A DNA stretch of 50,412 bases from Patulibacter sp050252545 (GTDB taxonomy: Bacteria; Actinomycetota; Thermoleophilia; Solirubrobacterales; Solirubrobacteraceae): assembly GCA_050252545.1 (NCBI GenBank), contig JBFWKS010000003.1:1-50412 (forward strand), given 5' to 3'. Below, in pieces: positions 26,329 to 34,594 of this stretch. Position numbers and translations under genes: made by a program. The stretch's first letter is position 1. Each line of letters starts with the position of its first letter. The notes beneath the pieces were generated by a model. The model made no database searches, was not told where the DNA came from, and was given only the letters and a program-made list of their open reading frames with translations.

Positions 26329-28041
26329 TCACCACGGCGACTTCTCGTAGTCCTTGAGGAAGCACCCGTGGACGTCCTCGCCCGCCTCACCGCGCACGAT
26401 CGGGTCGTACACGCGGGCGGCGCCGTCGACGAGGTCCAGCGGGGCGTGGAAGCCGGAGTCGGCCAGGCGCATCTTCTGCGGGTGCGGTCGCTCGTCCGTG
26501 ATCCAGCCGGTGTCGACGGCGGTCATGAGGATGCCGTCGGCCTCCAGCATCTCCTTGGAGCTCGTCTTCGTGAGCATGTTGAGCGCGGCCTTGGCCATGT
26601 TGGTGTGCGGGTGCCCGGCGCCCTTGTAGTAGCGGCCGAACTGGCCCTCCATCGCCGAGACGTTGACGATGTAGGTGCGCCGCGCCGGCGACGCCGCCAG
26701 CGACGCCCGCAGCCGGCTGACGAGGATGAACGGCGCGGTCATGTTGCACAGCTGGACCTCGAGCAGCTCCAGCGGGTCGACCTCCTCGACCGTCTGCACC
26801 CAGCTGTTGGTGTGGTGCACGTCGGGAACGAGGCCCCCGGCGTCGATCGCCCGGCCCATCGCGACCTTGTCGAACGTCGCCGACCGTGCCTCCAGCGCCA
26901 TCCCGGCGAGCACGTCCGGGGTCGGCGACCAGTAGGCGGTGCCCGCGGCCGGGCCACCCGACGAGCCGTCGAGGCCCGCCACGGCACCGGGCGTCGCGCG
27001 GTCGGCGCCGGTGCCTCCACCGCCCGCCACATCGCCGGTCGAGCCGTTGCCGGTCGCACCGTCTCCTGCGGCACCGTCGGCCCCCGCCGCGTCGCCATCG
27101 CCCGACGCGGTCCCGAGCGACGCCGTGACCGACGGACCGTCCTCGATCGACGTCGCCATCGGCCCGCCGGCGGTCCCGGCCCCGCCACGGCCGAGGGTCT
27201 CGATCTCCAGTCCGGCCTCGCGCCAGCCGACGGGCAGCTCGGCCCGCTCGGCCTCGACCAGCGGCCCGTACGATGCCGCCGATCGCCGCACGGTCTGCGC
27301 CGCGTTGTTGATGAGGATGTCGAGTGGGCCACGGGCGGCGACGGTGTCGGCGAGCGCCATCACCTGGGCGGGATCCCGCAGGTCGGTGCCGATGATCCGC
27401 AGCCGGTGGAGCCAGTCGCCGCTGTCGGGCATCGCGGCGAACCGACGGGCGGCGTCGCGCGGGAACCGGGTGGTGATCGTCGTGTGGGCACCGTCGCGCA
27501 GCAGTCGCAGCGCGATGTACATGCCGATCTTCGCGCGGCCTCCGGTGAGCAGCGCACGCCGGGCCGGTGGGCCCGACAGGTCGGTGCGGGCGTCGCGCTT
27601 GGCGTGGTTCCTGGCCGCGCACGGCGGGCAGAGCTGGTGGTAGAACGCGTCGACCTCGCGGTAGCGGTCCTTGCAGACGTAGCACGCGCGCGGCTCGATC
27701 AGGACGCCCGCGAGTGCCCCGCGGGCGGACGAGACCAACGGCAGGCCCTGGGTCTCGTCGTCGATCCGTCCGGGCGCGCCCGTCGCCGTCAGCGCGGTGA
27801 CGGCGTCGTCGTGCTCGGCGATCTCGCGCCGCTTGTCCGACCGCCGCCGACGCTTGACGCGCTTGTACATCCGCGACGTCGCGCGTTGCAGGGCGACCGC
27901 ATCGGGGTGACCGGCGGGGAGCCGCTCGGCCTCGGCCATGACCTCGACGACGAGCGCGAGCCGCTCGGGCGCGATGCCGTCGGGGACCGTGCCGGGGTCC
28001 GGGTTGCCGTCGGTTGAGGAGGGGGACGCCATCGTGCTCAT
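26329..28041 (-). CDS. SDR-family oxidoreductase with zinc-finger-like N-terminal region and altered active site
   Basis: The 570-residue protein has an N-terminal basic helix, a four-Cys motif (Cys120, Cys123, Cys138, Cys141: CYVC...LCPPC) resembling a zinc knuckle, and a Rossmann fold with TGGRAKIG (166-173) and NNAAQ (245-249). A Gly/Ala/Asp/Ser-rich insert of about 85 residues (285-370) interrupts the domain. The active-site region reads NVSAMEGQFGRYYKGAG then HPHTNMAKAALNML: Ser462 and Lys484 are present, but the position four before the Lys is Thr480 instead of Tyr. The protein is therefore either a differently wired dehydrogenase or not one. ATG 28041 is chosen over GTG 28074, which lies inside a TACAGT box. 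Confidence 0.8.
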   Translation of the reverse strand: MSTMASPSSTDGNPDPGTVPDGIAPERLALVVEVMAEAERLPAGHPDAVALQRATSRMYKRVKRRRRSDKRREIAEHDDAVTALTATGAPGRIDDETQGLPLVSSARGALAGVLIEPRACYVCKDRYREVDAFYHQLCPPCAARNHAKRDARTDLSGPPARRALLTGGRAKIGMYIALRLLRDGAHTTITTRFPRDAARRFAAMPDSGDWLHRLRIIGTDLRDPAQVMALADTVAARGPLDILINNAAQTVRRSAASYGPLVEAERAELPVGWREAGLEIETLGRGGAGTAGGPMATSIEDGPSVTASLGTASGDGDAAGADGAAGDGATGNGSTGDVAGGGGTGADRATPGAVAGLDGSSGGPAAGTAYWSPTPDVLAGMALEARSATFDKVAMGRAIDAGGLVPDVHHTNSWVQTVEEVDPLELLEVQLCNMTAPFILVSRLRASLAASPARRTYIVNVSAMEGQFGRYYKGAGHPHTNMAKAALNMLTKTSSKEMLEADGILMTAVDTGWITDERPHPQKMRLADSGFHAPLDLVDGAARVYDPIVRGEAGEDVHGCFLKDYEKSPW

Positions 28042-28110
28042 CGGGATCGGACCGCGGAAAGGCCGATCCCCCACTGTACGGCGGCCCCGCCGCTGCCGGG
28101 TCGACGCCGG

Positions 28111-30027
28111 TCAGCGCCGGATGGCGATCCGGCGGGGTGTGACCTTGCCGGCCGACGCCGTCACCGATGCGTTGCTGCGCGCGCGGCGCTTCAGGCGGTC
28201 GGCGACCTTGGCGGTCGGCTTGATCCGCACGGACCACAGGCCGTTGCGGGCCCGGACGGTGCGGGTCGCGACGGTGCGGGATCGCTGCCCCAGGCGACGC
28301 GCGACGGCCCTCGAGACGACCACGCGCACCCGTACGCGGCGGTTGCCGGCGGCGGTGCCGCGCAGTCGCACGCCCTTGCGGGCGAACGTCCTCAGTCGGA
28401 TGGTGCGGCGTGCGGCGGGCTTCGACGCCGACCGGGTCGTGGTGCCGGAGGACGTGGCCGCCGGCGTCGCGCCCGTGTAGGCCGGGTCGGGCTTGGTCGC
28501 GGCGGCGTCACCGAGCGGCAGGCGCAGCTCGGCCTCGGCGACGTCGACCGATCCGGCGGCGAGCGTCAGGCCGTAGAGGTTGGCCCCGTCGAGGATCTGC
28601 AGCCGGTAGCGGCTCGACGGCTCGATCCGCATCGCGACGGCCTCGAGCGACCGTTCGACCGTGCGCTCCGTGCCGTCGAGGACGACGGGGATCGGGGTGA
28701 CCTGGTTGCCGACGACGACGTTGCGGTCGACGTCGACGATCTGGGCGAAGAGATGGGTGTGGGCGTCGGTCGCGGTGCCGCGGTAGCGCAGCCGCAGGAC
28801 CGGCTCGGCGGCGACGTCGCGGGACCGGTCGACGGCCGGCAGGTCGACGTTGAGACCACCGATGCCGGGGGTCGATGCGATGAGCAGGCCGTTGAGCGTC
28901 GCCACCGGCGTGATCGGCACCGTGCCGGCGCCCTTGGCGACGAGCTCGCCACCGGACGCCAGCGGGTAGTCGGCGGCGCTGCGCAGCCGGCCGTCGTTGG
29001 CGACCCACTCGAACCCGGGGCCGACGTCGACCGACGTGTCGCCGCGCAGCCAGCGGTCCATCCACCCGACCGTACGGTCGCGCAGGAACCCGTCGGGCCC
29101 GTTGCCGGTGAGGCACACCCCGTGGCCGCCACAGAACCAGACGACCTTCGTCGGTGTGCCTGCCTGCCGCAGCAGGCGCCGCGCCTCGATCGCCTGGCTC
29201 GGCGTGAAGAGCGTGTCGGCGGTGCCCTGCAGGATCAGGGTCGGTGCCTTGACGTTCGCGATCGCGTCACCGGTCGAGCGGGTCGCCAGGTAGCCGGTGA
29301 GGTTCTCGCCCGCCTTGCCCGTGATCAGGCCCTGCGCGGCCATCGAGACGAGCTCCAGCGGCATGCCGCCGAGCTCGAGGCCCTGCGGAGCGACGGCGCC
29401 CAGCAGCAGGCCGGTCCCGGTGCCCAGGCCGACGAGCGGCAGGCCCCAACCGATCTTCAGCCGGTTGTCGCGCGCCAACGCGTCGACGAGCGACGTCCAC
29501 GAGATCGCGGGGACGAGCGCATCGATCCGCTGGTCGCGCGACGCGGCCGCCCACTGCACGCCACCGCCGTAGGACGCGCCGTGCATGCCGACGCGCGGAT
29601 CCCCCGCGCCGTCGAGCTGCGCCTCGGGGCGCCGGGCGACCCAGTCGATGACCGCCGACGCGTCGCGGCCCTCGAACTGCGGCGAGTCGAGCTGCACCTC
29701 GCCACCCGACCGGCCGAACCCGCGCGAGTCGTAGGTGATGGTGTTGTAGCCGGCGGCCCGGAAGGCGGACGCGCCGATCTGGCCGAGCGCGTCGCCACCC
29801 AGCTCGCCCTCGACCGTCTCACGGGTGGCGCCGAACCCGTGGGTCATCACGATGGTCGGCGCGGGCTTGGCCGCGCTCGCACCGGGAGCGGCGAGGTACT
29901 CGGCGTTGATCGCGGTCCCGTCGAACGACCGGATCGTGACGACCTCGGCGGAGGCGGGCGCGGCCGATACGGCGGCGAGCAGGCCGACGGTCAACGCTGC
30001 GACGGCCGGACTGTGACGACGAGACAT
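28111..30027 (-). CDS. Secreted CocE/X-Pro dipeptidyl-peptidase-like hydrolase
   Basis: The 638-residue protein has a signal peptide (PAVAALTVGLLAAVSAAPASA), an alpha/beta-hydrolase domain with THGFGATRE, YDSRGFGRSGG and the nucleophile elbow GMHGASYGGGVQ, an acid/His region (QGTADTLFTP, GGHGVCL), then the C-terminal jelly-roll domain of the CocE/NonD group, and finally an Arg-rich beta extension (about 555-638). Relatives are S15-type peptidases or acyl hydrolases; the substrate is unknown. TACGGT seven bases before ATG 30027 supports this start. The basic extension resembles wall-binding tails of other secreted proteins in this window. Confidence 0.85.
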   Translation of the reverse strand: MSRRHSPAVAALTVGLLAAVSAAPASAEVVTIRSFDGTAINAEYLAAPGASAAKPAPTIVMTHGFGATRETVEGELGGDALGQIGASAFRAAGYNTITYDSRGFGRSGGEVQLDSPQFEGRDASAVIDWVARRPEAQLDGAGDPRVGMHGASYGGGVQWAAASRDQRIDALVPAISWTSLVDALARDNRLKIGWGLPLVGLGTGTGLLLGAVAPQGLELGGMPLELVSMAAQGLITGKAGENLTGYLATRSTGDAIANVKAPTLILQGTADTLFTPSQAIEARRLLRQAGTPTKVVWFCGGHGVCLTGNGPDGFLRDRTVGWMDRWLRGDTSVDVGPGFEWVANDGRLRSAADYPLASGGELVAKGAGTVPITPVATLNGLLIASTPGIGGLNVDLPAVDRSRDVAAEPVLRLRYRGTATDAHTHLFAQIVDVDRNVVVGNQVTPIPVVLDGTERTVERSLEAVAMRIEPSSRYRLQILDGANLYGLTLAAGSVDVAEAELRLPLGDAAATKPDPAYTGATPAATSSGTTTRSASKPAARRTIRLRTFARKGVRLRGTAAGNRRVRVRVVVSRAVARRLGQRSRTVATRTVRARNGLWSVRIKPTAKVADRLKRRARSNASVTASAGKVTPRRIAIRR

Positions 30028-30034
30028 CCCGCGT

Positions 30035-30040
30035 ACCGTA
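30035..30040 (-). promoter_or_regulatory. -10 box (TACGGT) of the CocE-like gene, leaderless
   Basis: TACGGT lies seven bases before ATG 30027. A second overlapping TACGGT lies five bases further upstream. Confidence 0.5.
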
Positions 30041-30208
30041 CCGCGCGGCACGGCCCTGCGCTACCGCGGGTAGGAACTGCGAGTGGGCGCACCGCCGCTC
30101 GTCACGCCATGGGTCGCTAGGGTCCGCTGCGCGCGCGTCCCACCGTGCCGCGGTCCACACCGGACCCGCCGGGGACCCGTCCGACCCCACCACCCCGGAG
30201 TCCCGTAC

Positions 30209-31207
30209 GTGACCTTCGACGACCTCGTCCGCCGCCTCGGCGACCGCATGGCCCGACCGGGCAGCCGTCGCCAGTTCGTCGGCACCGTGACCACCGGCGC
30301 CGCCGTCCTCGCGTCCGGCAGCGCCCTCGCCGGCTGCGGTGACGACCAACCCAAGCGCCGCGGCGACGAGGGGTTCAAGCCGATCGACGAGCGCCATCCG
30401 CCCAAGGGCGTCTACGGCCAGGACCAGGTCGCCGTCTGTTACACGCCCTACGAGATCGTCGAGACCGAGCCGCGGGTCAAGGCGCTGGGCAAGACCGGGG
30501 TCGCGGTGCGCAAGGCGCCGCAGGAGGACGCCGAGATCGTGCTCGACAGCAAGGACAACGAGGTCTTCGTCCCCGTCGGCACCCACATCGCCAAGCAGAG
30601 CGGCCGCGAGGGGCCCACCTGCGACGTGCTGCCGCCCGATCGGCCCGCGGTCAACGGCTACGTGTGGGGGTACCCGGCCGACGACGTGCCGAGCAACAAG
30701 TCGGGCTGGATCCCGCAGCGCGTCGACGGCGTCACCTACGCCCGCAAGAACCTGGACTACGTGGCGCGCCCCGCCCACGACGGCTACGTCTGCGGCCCGG
30801 CGAGCAAGGACTTCGACTGCCGCACCGTCAAGTCGCAGAAGCCGTGCAACCACGACGACTGCGGCGGCCCGCCGATCGAGGGCATCCGCTGCCGCACCAA
30901 GCCGCTGCGCCGTCGGGTCCGCAAGGCCAAGTCGCGCAAGACGTCGAACTTCGAGGACTACTACCTGCGGCTGTCGTACAACTCGACGGCGTTCGGCTGG
31001 CTGGAGCCCGACGACGTCGTCGACGAGATCTGCCGCCGCAGCGCCCCGTCCTACGGTCGCTGCTGCGCGGAGTGGAGCTTCGTCGAGGTCATCCGGAGCG
31101 AGGCGATGCCGATCGGCACCCGCGGCTGGATCCTCGAGACCGGCCTGGCCCGCAAGACCCGCAAGCCGCTGTCGCGCACCGGGCCGCCGCCGCGCAAGAA
31201 GAAGTAG
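30209..31207 (+). CDS. Cys-rich Tat-dependent lipoprotein of unknown function
   Basis: From GTG 30209 (GGAG eight bases upstream) the 332-residue product begins VTFDDLVRRLGDRMA, then the twin-arginine stretch PGSRRQFVGTVTTGAAVLAS and a lipobox LAGC, so it is probably folded before export and lipid-anchored. The mature part contains many Cys (CYTPYE, CDVLPP, VCGPASKDFDCR, KPCNHDDCGG, GIRCRT, EICRR, YGRCCAEW) and a Lys/Arg-rich C-terminus ending PPPRKKK. The segment TGVAVRKAPQEDAEIVL looks like an SH3-type strand pattern. No family is recognised. The hydrolase gene follows by four bases, so the two are cotranslated. Confidence 0.75.
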   Translation: MTFDDLVRRLGDRMARPGSRRQFVGTVTTGAAVLASGSALAGCGDDQPKRRGDEGFKPIDERHPPKGVYGQDQVAVCYTPYEIVETEPRVKALGKTGVAVRKAPQEDAEIVLDSKDNEVFVPVGTHIAKQSGREGPTCDVLPPDRPAVNGYVWGYPADDVPSNKSGWIPQRVDGVTYARKNLDYVARPAHDGYVCGPASKDFDCRTVKSQKPCNHDDCGGPPIEGIRCRTKPLRRRVRKAKSRKTSNFEDYYLRLSYNSTAFGWLEPDDVVDEICRRSAPSYGRCCAEWSFVEVIRSEAMPIGTRGWILETGLARKTRKPLSRTGPPPRKKK

Positions 31208-31211
31208 GCCC

Positions 31212-32036
31212 ATGGCCGGGACCAGCTCACGCACCACGACCGTCGACGGCCGCACCATCGCGTGGCACCACGCCGATCCGCCCGCCGGGGCGCCCGTCAC
31301 CGTCTACGTGCACGGCGTCCCGACCAGCGGCGCCGACTGGCTGCCGTTCCTGGAGCGCACCGGCGGGATCGCGCTCGACCAGCCCGGGTTCGGCGGGTCG
31401 GACCCGCTGCCCACCCCGACGATGGAGACCCAGGCCGACGCGGTCGGGCGGTTCATCGACACGGTCGCCCCCGGCCCGGTCAATCTCGTCGTCCACGATT
31501 GGGGCGCCACAGGCTTGTTGTGGGCGATGCGCCACCCCGAGCGGATCGCGCGGGTCGTCATCCTCAACACGGTGCCGCTGACGCCCGGCTACCGCTGGCA
31601 CCCGATGGCACGGTTGTGGCGGCGTCGCGGGGTCGGCGAGGCGATGATGGCGGTGCCGGGACCGGCGACCGCGTGGCTGGCCCGCCATCGGACCGTGCTG
31701 ACCCGTGATCCGGTCCCGACCGAGCTGACGGCGCCCATCGCACGCGGGTTCCCGGCCAAGACGAAGCGGACGATCCTGGGGATCTACCGATCCGCCGATC
31801 CCGACCTGCTGGCGGACGCCGGCCGGGGCCTGGGGGCGTTCGCGGGCCGGACGACGCTGGTGTGGGGCATCGAGGATCCGTATATCCCGACGACGTTCGC
31901 CGAGGCGATGGCCTCGGCGATCGGGGATGGCGCGGGCGGTCCCGCCCCGCTGCACCGGATCGACGCCGGCCATTGGCCATGGGTCGCGCAGCCCGAGACG
32001 ATCGACGTCGTCGCCGAGGCGCTGCTCGGCGACTGA
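31212..32036 (+). CDS. Alpha/beta hydrolase, haloalkane dehalogenase/epoxide hydrolase group
   Basis: The 274-residue protein has the HGVPTSG oxyanion segment, LDQPGFGGSDP, and the nucleophile elbow VVHDWGATG with Asp rather than Ser. That Asp-Trp pair groups it with haloalkane dehalogenases and epoxide hydrolases. The charge-relay end is present in WGIEDPYIP and DAGHWPWVAQPE. Four bases separate it from the Cys-rich lipoprotein gene. It has no signal peptide, so it should be cytosolic, and its relation to the exported neighbour is unclear. Confidence 0.82.
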   Translation: MAGTSSRTTTVDGRTIAWHHADPPAGAPVTVYVHGVPTSGADWLPFLERTGGIALDQPGFGGSDPLPTPTMETQADAVGRFIDTVAPGPVNLVVHDWGATGLLWAMRHPERIARVVILNTVPLTPGYRWHPMARLWRRRGVGEAMMAVPGPATAWLARHRTVLTRDPVPTELTAPIARGFPAKTKRTILGIYRSADPDLLADAGRGLGAFAGRTTLVWGIEDPYIPTTFAEAMASAIGDGAGGPAPLHRIDAGHWPWVAQPETIDVVAEALLGD

Positions 32037-32043
32037 TCCGGCG

Positions 32044-33708
32044 CTACCGCAACCGCCGCCCGCTGCCGACCGGCGGTCCGATCGAGCACGCCGGACCGGA
32101 GCAGTCCGCGATCTGCCCCAGGCGGTGACGCAGGCGCTTGGCGCGTGTGGGCCGCAAACGGTGGATCACGTTGCGGCGCTGGTGACGGTCGGTCCGCAGG
32201 TCGTAGAACGAGCGGAACCCGCCCGCGTACTCGACGTAGGTGCCGGTGGCGGTGCGCAGTGCGCGGTAGGAGGGCGGGTCGCCCGCCCTCGCCGGCTGCA
32301 GATCCGGGTCGTCGAGCACGCCGCGGCCGGCGCGGTGCTCGATCGTCGCGGCGTCGCGCCAGTCGACCGGCCGCTCCCCGCGCAGCAGCGGCAGCAGGCT
32401 CCGGCCATCGGTTGGGCCGGGCATCGTCGTGTCCGCGATCTCGGCGAACGTCGGCGCCAGATCGGTGTTCTGCGTCACCGAATCGATGACCGTTCCCGGA
32501 GCCACCCCGGGACCGGCCACGACGAGCGGCACGCGGACGTCGGTGTCGAACGGCGTCGTCTTGCCGGGCAGCATGCGGTGCTCGCCCATGTGCAGGCCGT
32601 TGTCGGACCCGAACACGATCCACGTGCGGTCGGCGATCCCGCGCGTGACGAGGTGCGACCGAAGCCGCGCGAGCATCTCGTCGATCGCCAGCACCGATCG
32701 GGCACGCGCCCGGTACTTGCGGTCGATCGTCCGGCGGTTGCGACGCGTCAGCGGCCGGAGCCGTTCCAACCACGCGGCGTCGTCGGCGTTGGGTGCGTCG
32801 AACGCCGGCGACCGCGGAGCCCGCAGGCGCGGGAACCGGTGGCGGTGGCGGGGTGCCGGGGTGAACGGGCTGTGCGGAGCGAACGTCGACACCGTCAACA
32901 GGAAGGGGTCGCCGGCGTCGACCGCCTCGTCGATGAACCCGACGCCGTGGTCGGCCAGGACGTCGGTCATGTAGTCGCTCCGCCGGTTGCCGTACGCCGC
33001 GAGGGTGCCGTCGACGTTCAGGTCGTACCCGAACCCGCGGTAGCCGTTGCCGGCCACGCCCCACGTCGACCAGCCCGGTGGCGGGCGGTGCCGCGACGGG
33101 ACGTAGCGGTTGAGGTACTTGCCCATCAGCGCGGTGCGGTACCCGGCGTCCTGCAGCGCCACGGCGAACGTGCGCTCCTCCAGGCCCTTGCGCCGGAACC
33201 CACCGAACCCACCGGCCGGGCCGTTGTTCCCGAAGATCCGGGTGTTGTGGGGCAGCAGGCCGGTCAGGATCGACGCGCGCGACGGGCAGCAGAGCGAGTT
33301 GCTCATGATGTTGGTGGTGAACGTCGCACCGTCGCGGGCCAACGCCCGAACCGACGGCATGAACCGCACCAGGTCGGTCGACAGGTCGTCGGTGAGCACG
33401 AACACGATGTTGGGACGCGAGTCCGGCGACCGGGCCGGGCCGGTGGGCGCGGTTGTCGACGCGGGCGCGGTCCCCGGCGACGGCGCCGGACGGGTGAGGG
33501 CGGGATCCGCCCCGCTGACCGGCGACGGGGCGGGGACCGTCGTCGTCACGGTCGTCGTGACGGTGGTGGTCGATGACCCGAGCAGGCCGCCGACCGCGGG
33601 CGCCCGGCTGATCTCGCCGACGGCGCCGGTCGCACCCAGCAACGCGACGACGACCACCACGGCGGTGAGCATCAAGACCGTCGGTCGGATGCGGACATGG
33701 CCAGACAC
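32044..33708 (-). CDS. Membrane-anchored sulfatase
   Basis: The 554-residue protein has an N-terminal anchor (VLMLTAVVVVVALLGA), a Thr/Pro/Ser-rich linker (about 45-97) and a sulfatase domain: NIVFVLTDDLS (metal-binding Asp pair), the formylglycine motif CCPSRASILTG beginning at Cys140, MGKYLNRY, FAPHSPFTP, and VFGSDNGLHMGEHRMLPGK for the second metal site. Cys140 must be converted to formylglycine by an FGE, not seen here. It would cleave sulfate esters outside the cell. The GTG at 33708 has TACGCT nine bases upstream; an ATG at 33759 would add 17 residues. It converges on the hydrolase gene with seven bases between. Confidence 0.9.
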   Translation of the reverse strand: MSGHVRIRPTVLMLTAVVVVVALLGATGAVGEISRAPAVGGLLGSSTTTVTTTVTTTVPAPSPVSGADPALTRPAPSPGTAPASTTAPTGPARSPDSRPNIVFVLTDDLSTDLVRFMPSVRALARDGATFTTNIMSNSLCCPSRASILTGLLPHNTRIFGNNGPAGGFGGFRRKGLEERTFAVALQDAGYRTALMGKYLNRYVPSRHRPPPGWSTWGVAGNGYRGFGYDLNVDGTLAAYGNRRSDYMTDVLADHGVGFIDEAVDAGDPFLLTVSTFAPHSPFTPAPRHRHRFPRLRAPRSPAFDAPNADDAAWLERLRPLTRRNRRTIDRKYRARARSVLAIDEMLARLRSHLVTRGIADRTWIVFGSDNGLHMGEHRMLPGKTTPFDTDVRVPLVVAGPGVAPGTVIDSVTQNTDLAPTFAEIADTTMPGPTDGRSLLPLLRGERPVDWRDAATIEHRAGRGVLDDPDLQPARAGDPPSYRALRTATGTYVEYAGGFRSFYDLRTDRHQRRNVIHRLRPTRAKRLRHRLGQIADCSGPACSIGPPVGSGRRLR

Positions 33709-33717
33709 GGACGGGGC

Positions 33718-33723
33718 AGCGTA
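33718..33723 (-). promoter_or_regulatory. -10 box (TACGCT) of the sulfatase gene
   Basis: TACGCT lies nine bases before GTG 33708, a slightly longer spacing than at other genes here. Confidence 0.4.
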
Positions 33724-33869
33724 GCCGATGACGACCGCGACGCCGAGCCGGGGCGACATCCGTCCGGGACCGGCTCCGGCGCGGATCAGGAGCCGGGCAC
33801 AGCGTGTGCGAGCGGCGCGACGCCCGAGGAGTCCCGGGGCGCCCACAAAGCCACCCCTGAGCAGCGTGG

Positions 33870-33875
33870 TATGAT
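33870..33875 (+). promoter_or_regulatory. -10 box (TATGAT) of the second toxin-antitoxin pair, leaderless
   Basis: TATGAT, five of six consensus bases, is exactly six bases before ATG 33882. No good -35 is visible at 16-18 bases. Confidence 0.6.
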
Positions 33876-33881
33876 CGTGGC

Positions 33882-34217
33882 ATGGCTGGCAAGGAGCGCC
33901 TCTCGGTGACCGTGGACGCGGGCTTGCTGGCGCAGGCGCGCGAACTGGCGCAGGCCGGCGGGACCGCGAGCCTGAGTGCGTGGGTCGAGGAGGCCGTCAG
34001 CCGTCACGTCGAGCACGAGAAGGGCTTGGAGGCCATCGACGGGTTCCTCGCCGGGTACGAGGCCGAGTTCGGACCGATCACCGACGAGGACATCGCCGCC
34101 GCCGAGCGGTGGGTGACCGACCACTCGGTCGTGGTCCGCGCCGGTCGCGTCGCCAAGCCCGCCACCGGCCCAGGAGCCGCGCCCACGGGCGCGGGCACCT
34201 CCACCCGCGCCGCGTGA
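33882..34217 (+). CDS. Antitoxin, ribbon-helix-helix/CopG-like
   Basis: The 111-residue protein starts AGKERLSVTVDAGLLAQARE, a ribbon-helix-helix-like strand and helix, then GGTASLSAWVEEAVSRHVEHE. An acidic middle (FLAGYEAEFGPITDEDIAAAE) and a Gly/Ala/Pro-rich tail follow. This is a familiar actinobacterial antitoxin type preceding PIN toxins. It overlaps the downstream toxin by four bases (GTGA). It should bind DNA at its own promoter and block the toxin. Confidence 0.85.
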   Translation: MAGKERLSVTVDAGLLAQARELAQAGGTASLSAWVEEAVSRHVEHEKGLEAIDGFLAGYEAEFGPITDEDIAAAERWVTDHSVVVRAGRVAKPATGPGAAPTGAGTSTRAA

Positions 34218-34591
34218 CCCTCGTCCTCGATGCCGGCGCGCTCATGCGGATCGAGCGTGGCGACCCACTGTTGGCCCGCCTCGTGTCGCGAGAGCGCCGC
34301 GCAACGAGGCGCCCCCGTACCCATGGCGGCGTCGTCGGCCAAGTGTGGCGTGGTGGAGCCCGTCAGGCCCGTCTCGCCCACGCGATGCGTGGCATCGAGG
34401 TGGTCCCCCTCGACGAGGACCTCGGTCGCCGCGCCGGGACGCTCCTCGCCCGGTCCACCACGAACGACGTGATCGACGCCGCGGTGGCCCTGATCGCCGG
34501 CGATGGCGACGACATCCTCACGTCGGACCCCGACGACCTGCTGCCGCTGCTCCTGCTCACCGGCACCGAGGCTCGCGTCGTCGCGATCTGA
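34214..34591 (+). CDS. PIN-domain toxin, VapC-like
   Basis: From GTG 34214 the 125-residue protein begins MTLVLDAGALMRIERGD with the first PIN Asp at position 6, has the GVVGQVWRGGARQARLAH segment common in this PIN subgroup, the DLGRRAGTLLAR helix, NDVIDAAVALIAG with the third acidic site and ILTSDPDDL with the last. It is expected to be an Mg-dependent RNase neutralised by the preceding antitoxin. Its stop lies three bases from the stop of the convergent PfkB-like gene. Confidence 0.87.
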   Translation: MTLVLDAGALMRIERGDPLLARLVSRERRATRRPRTHGGVVGQVWRGGARQARLAHAMRGIEVVPLDEDLGRRAGTLLARSTTNDVIDAAVALIAGDGDDILTSDPDDLLPLLLLTGTEARVVAI

Positions 34592-34594
34592 CGG

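Noticed and set aside
33709..33846. Longer sulfatase start giving 600 residues
   Set aside because: The extension is Arg/Gly-rich, and a TACGCT box lies inside it just before GTG 33708.
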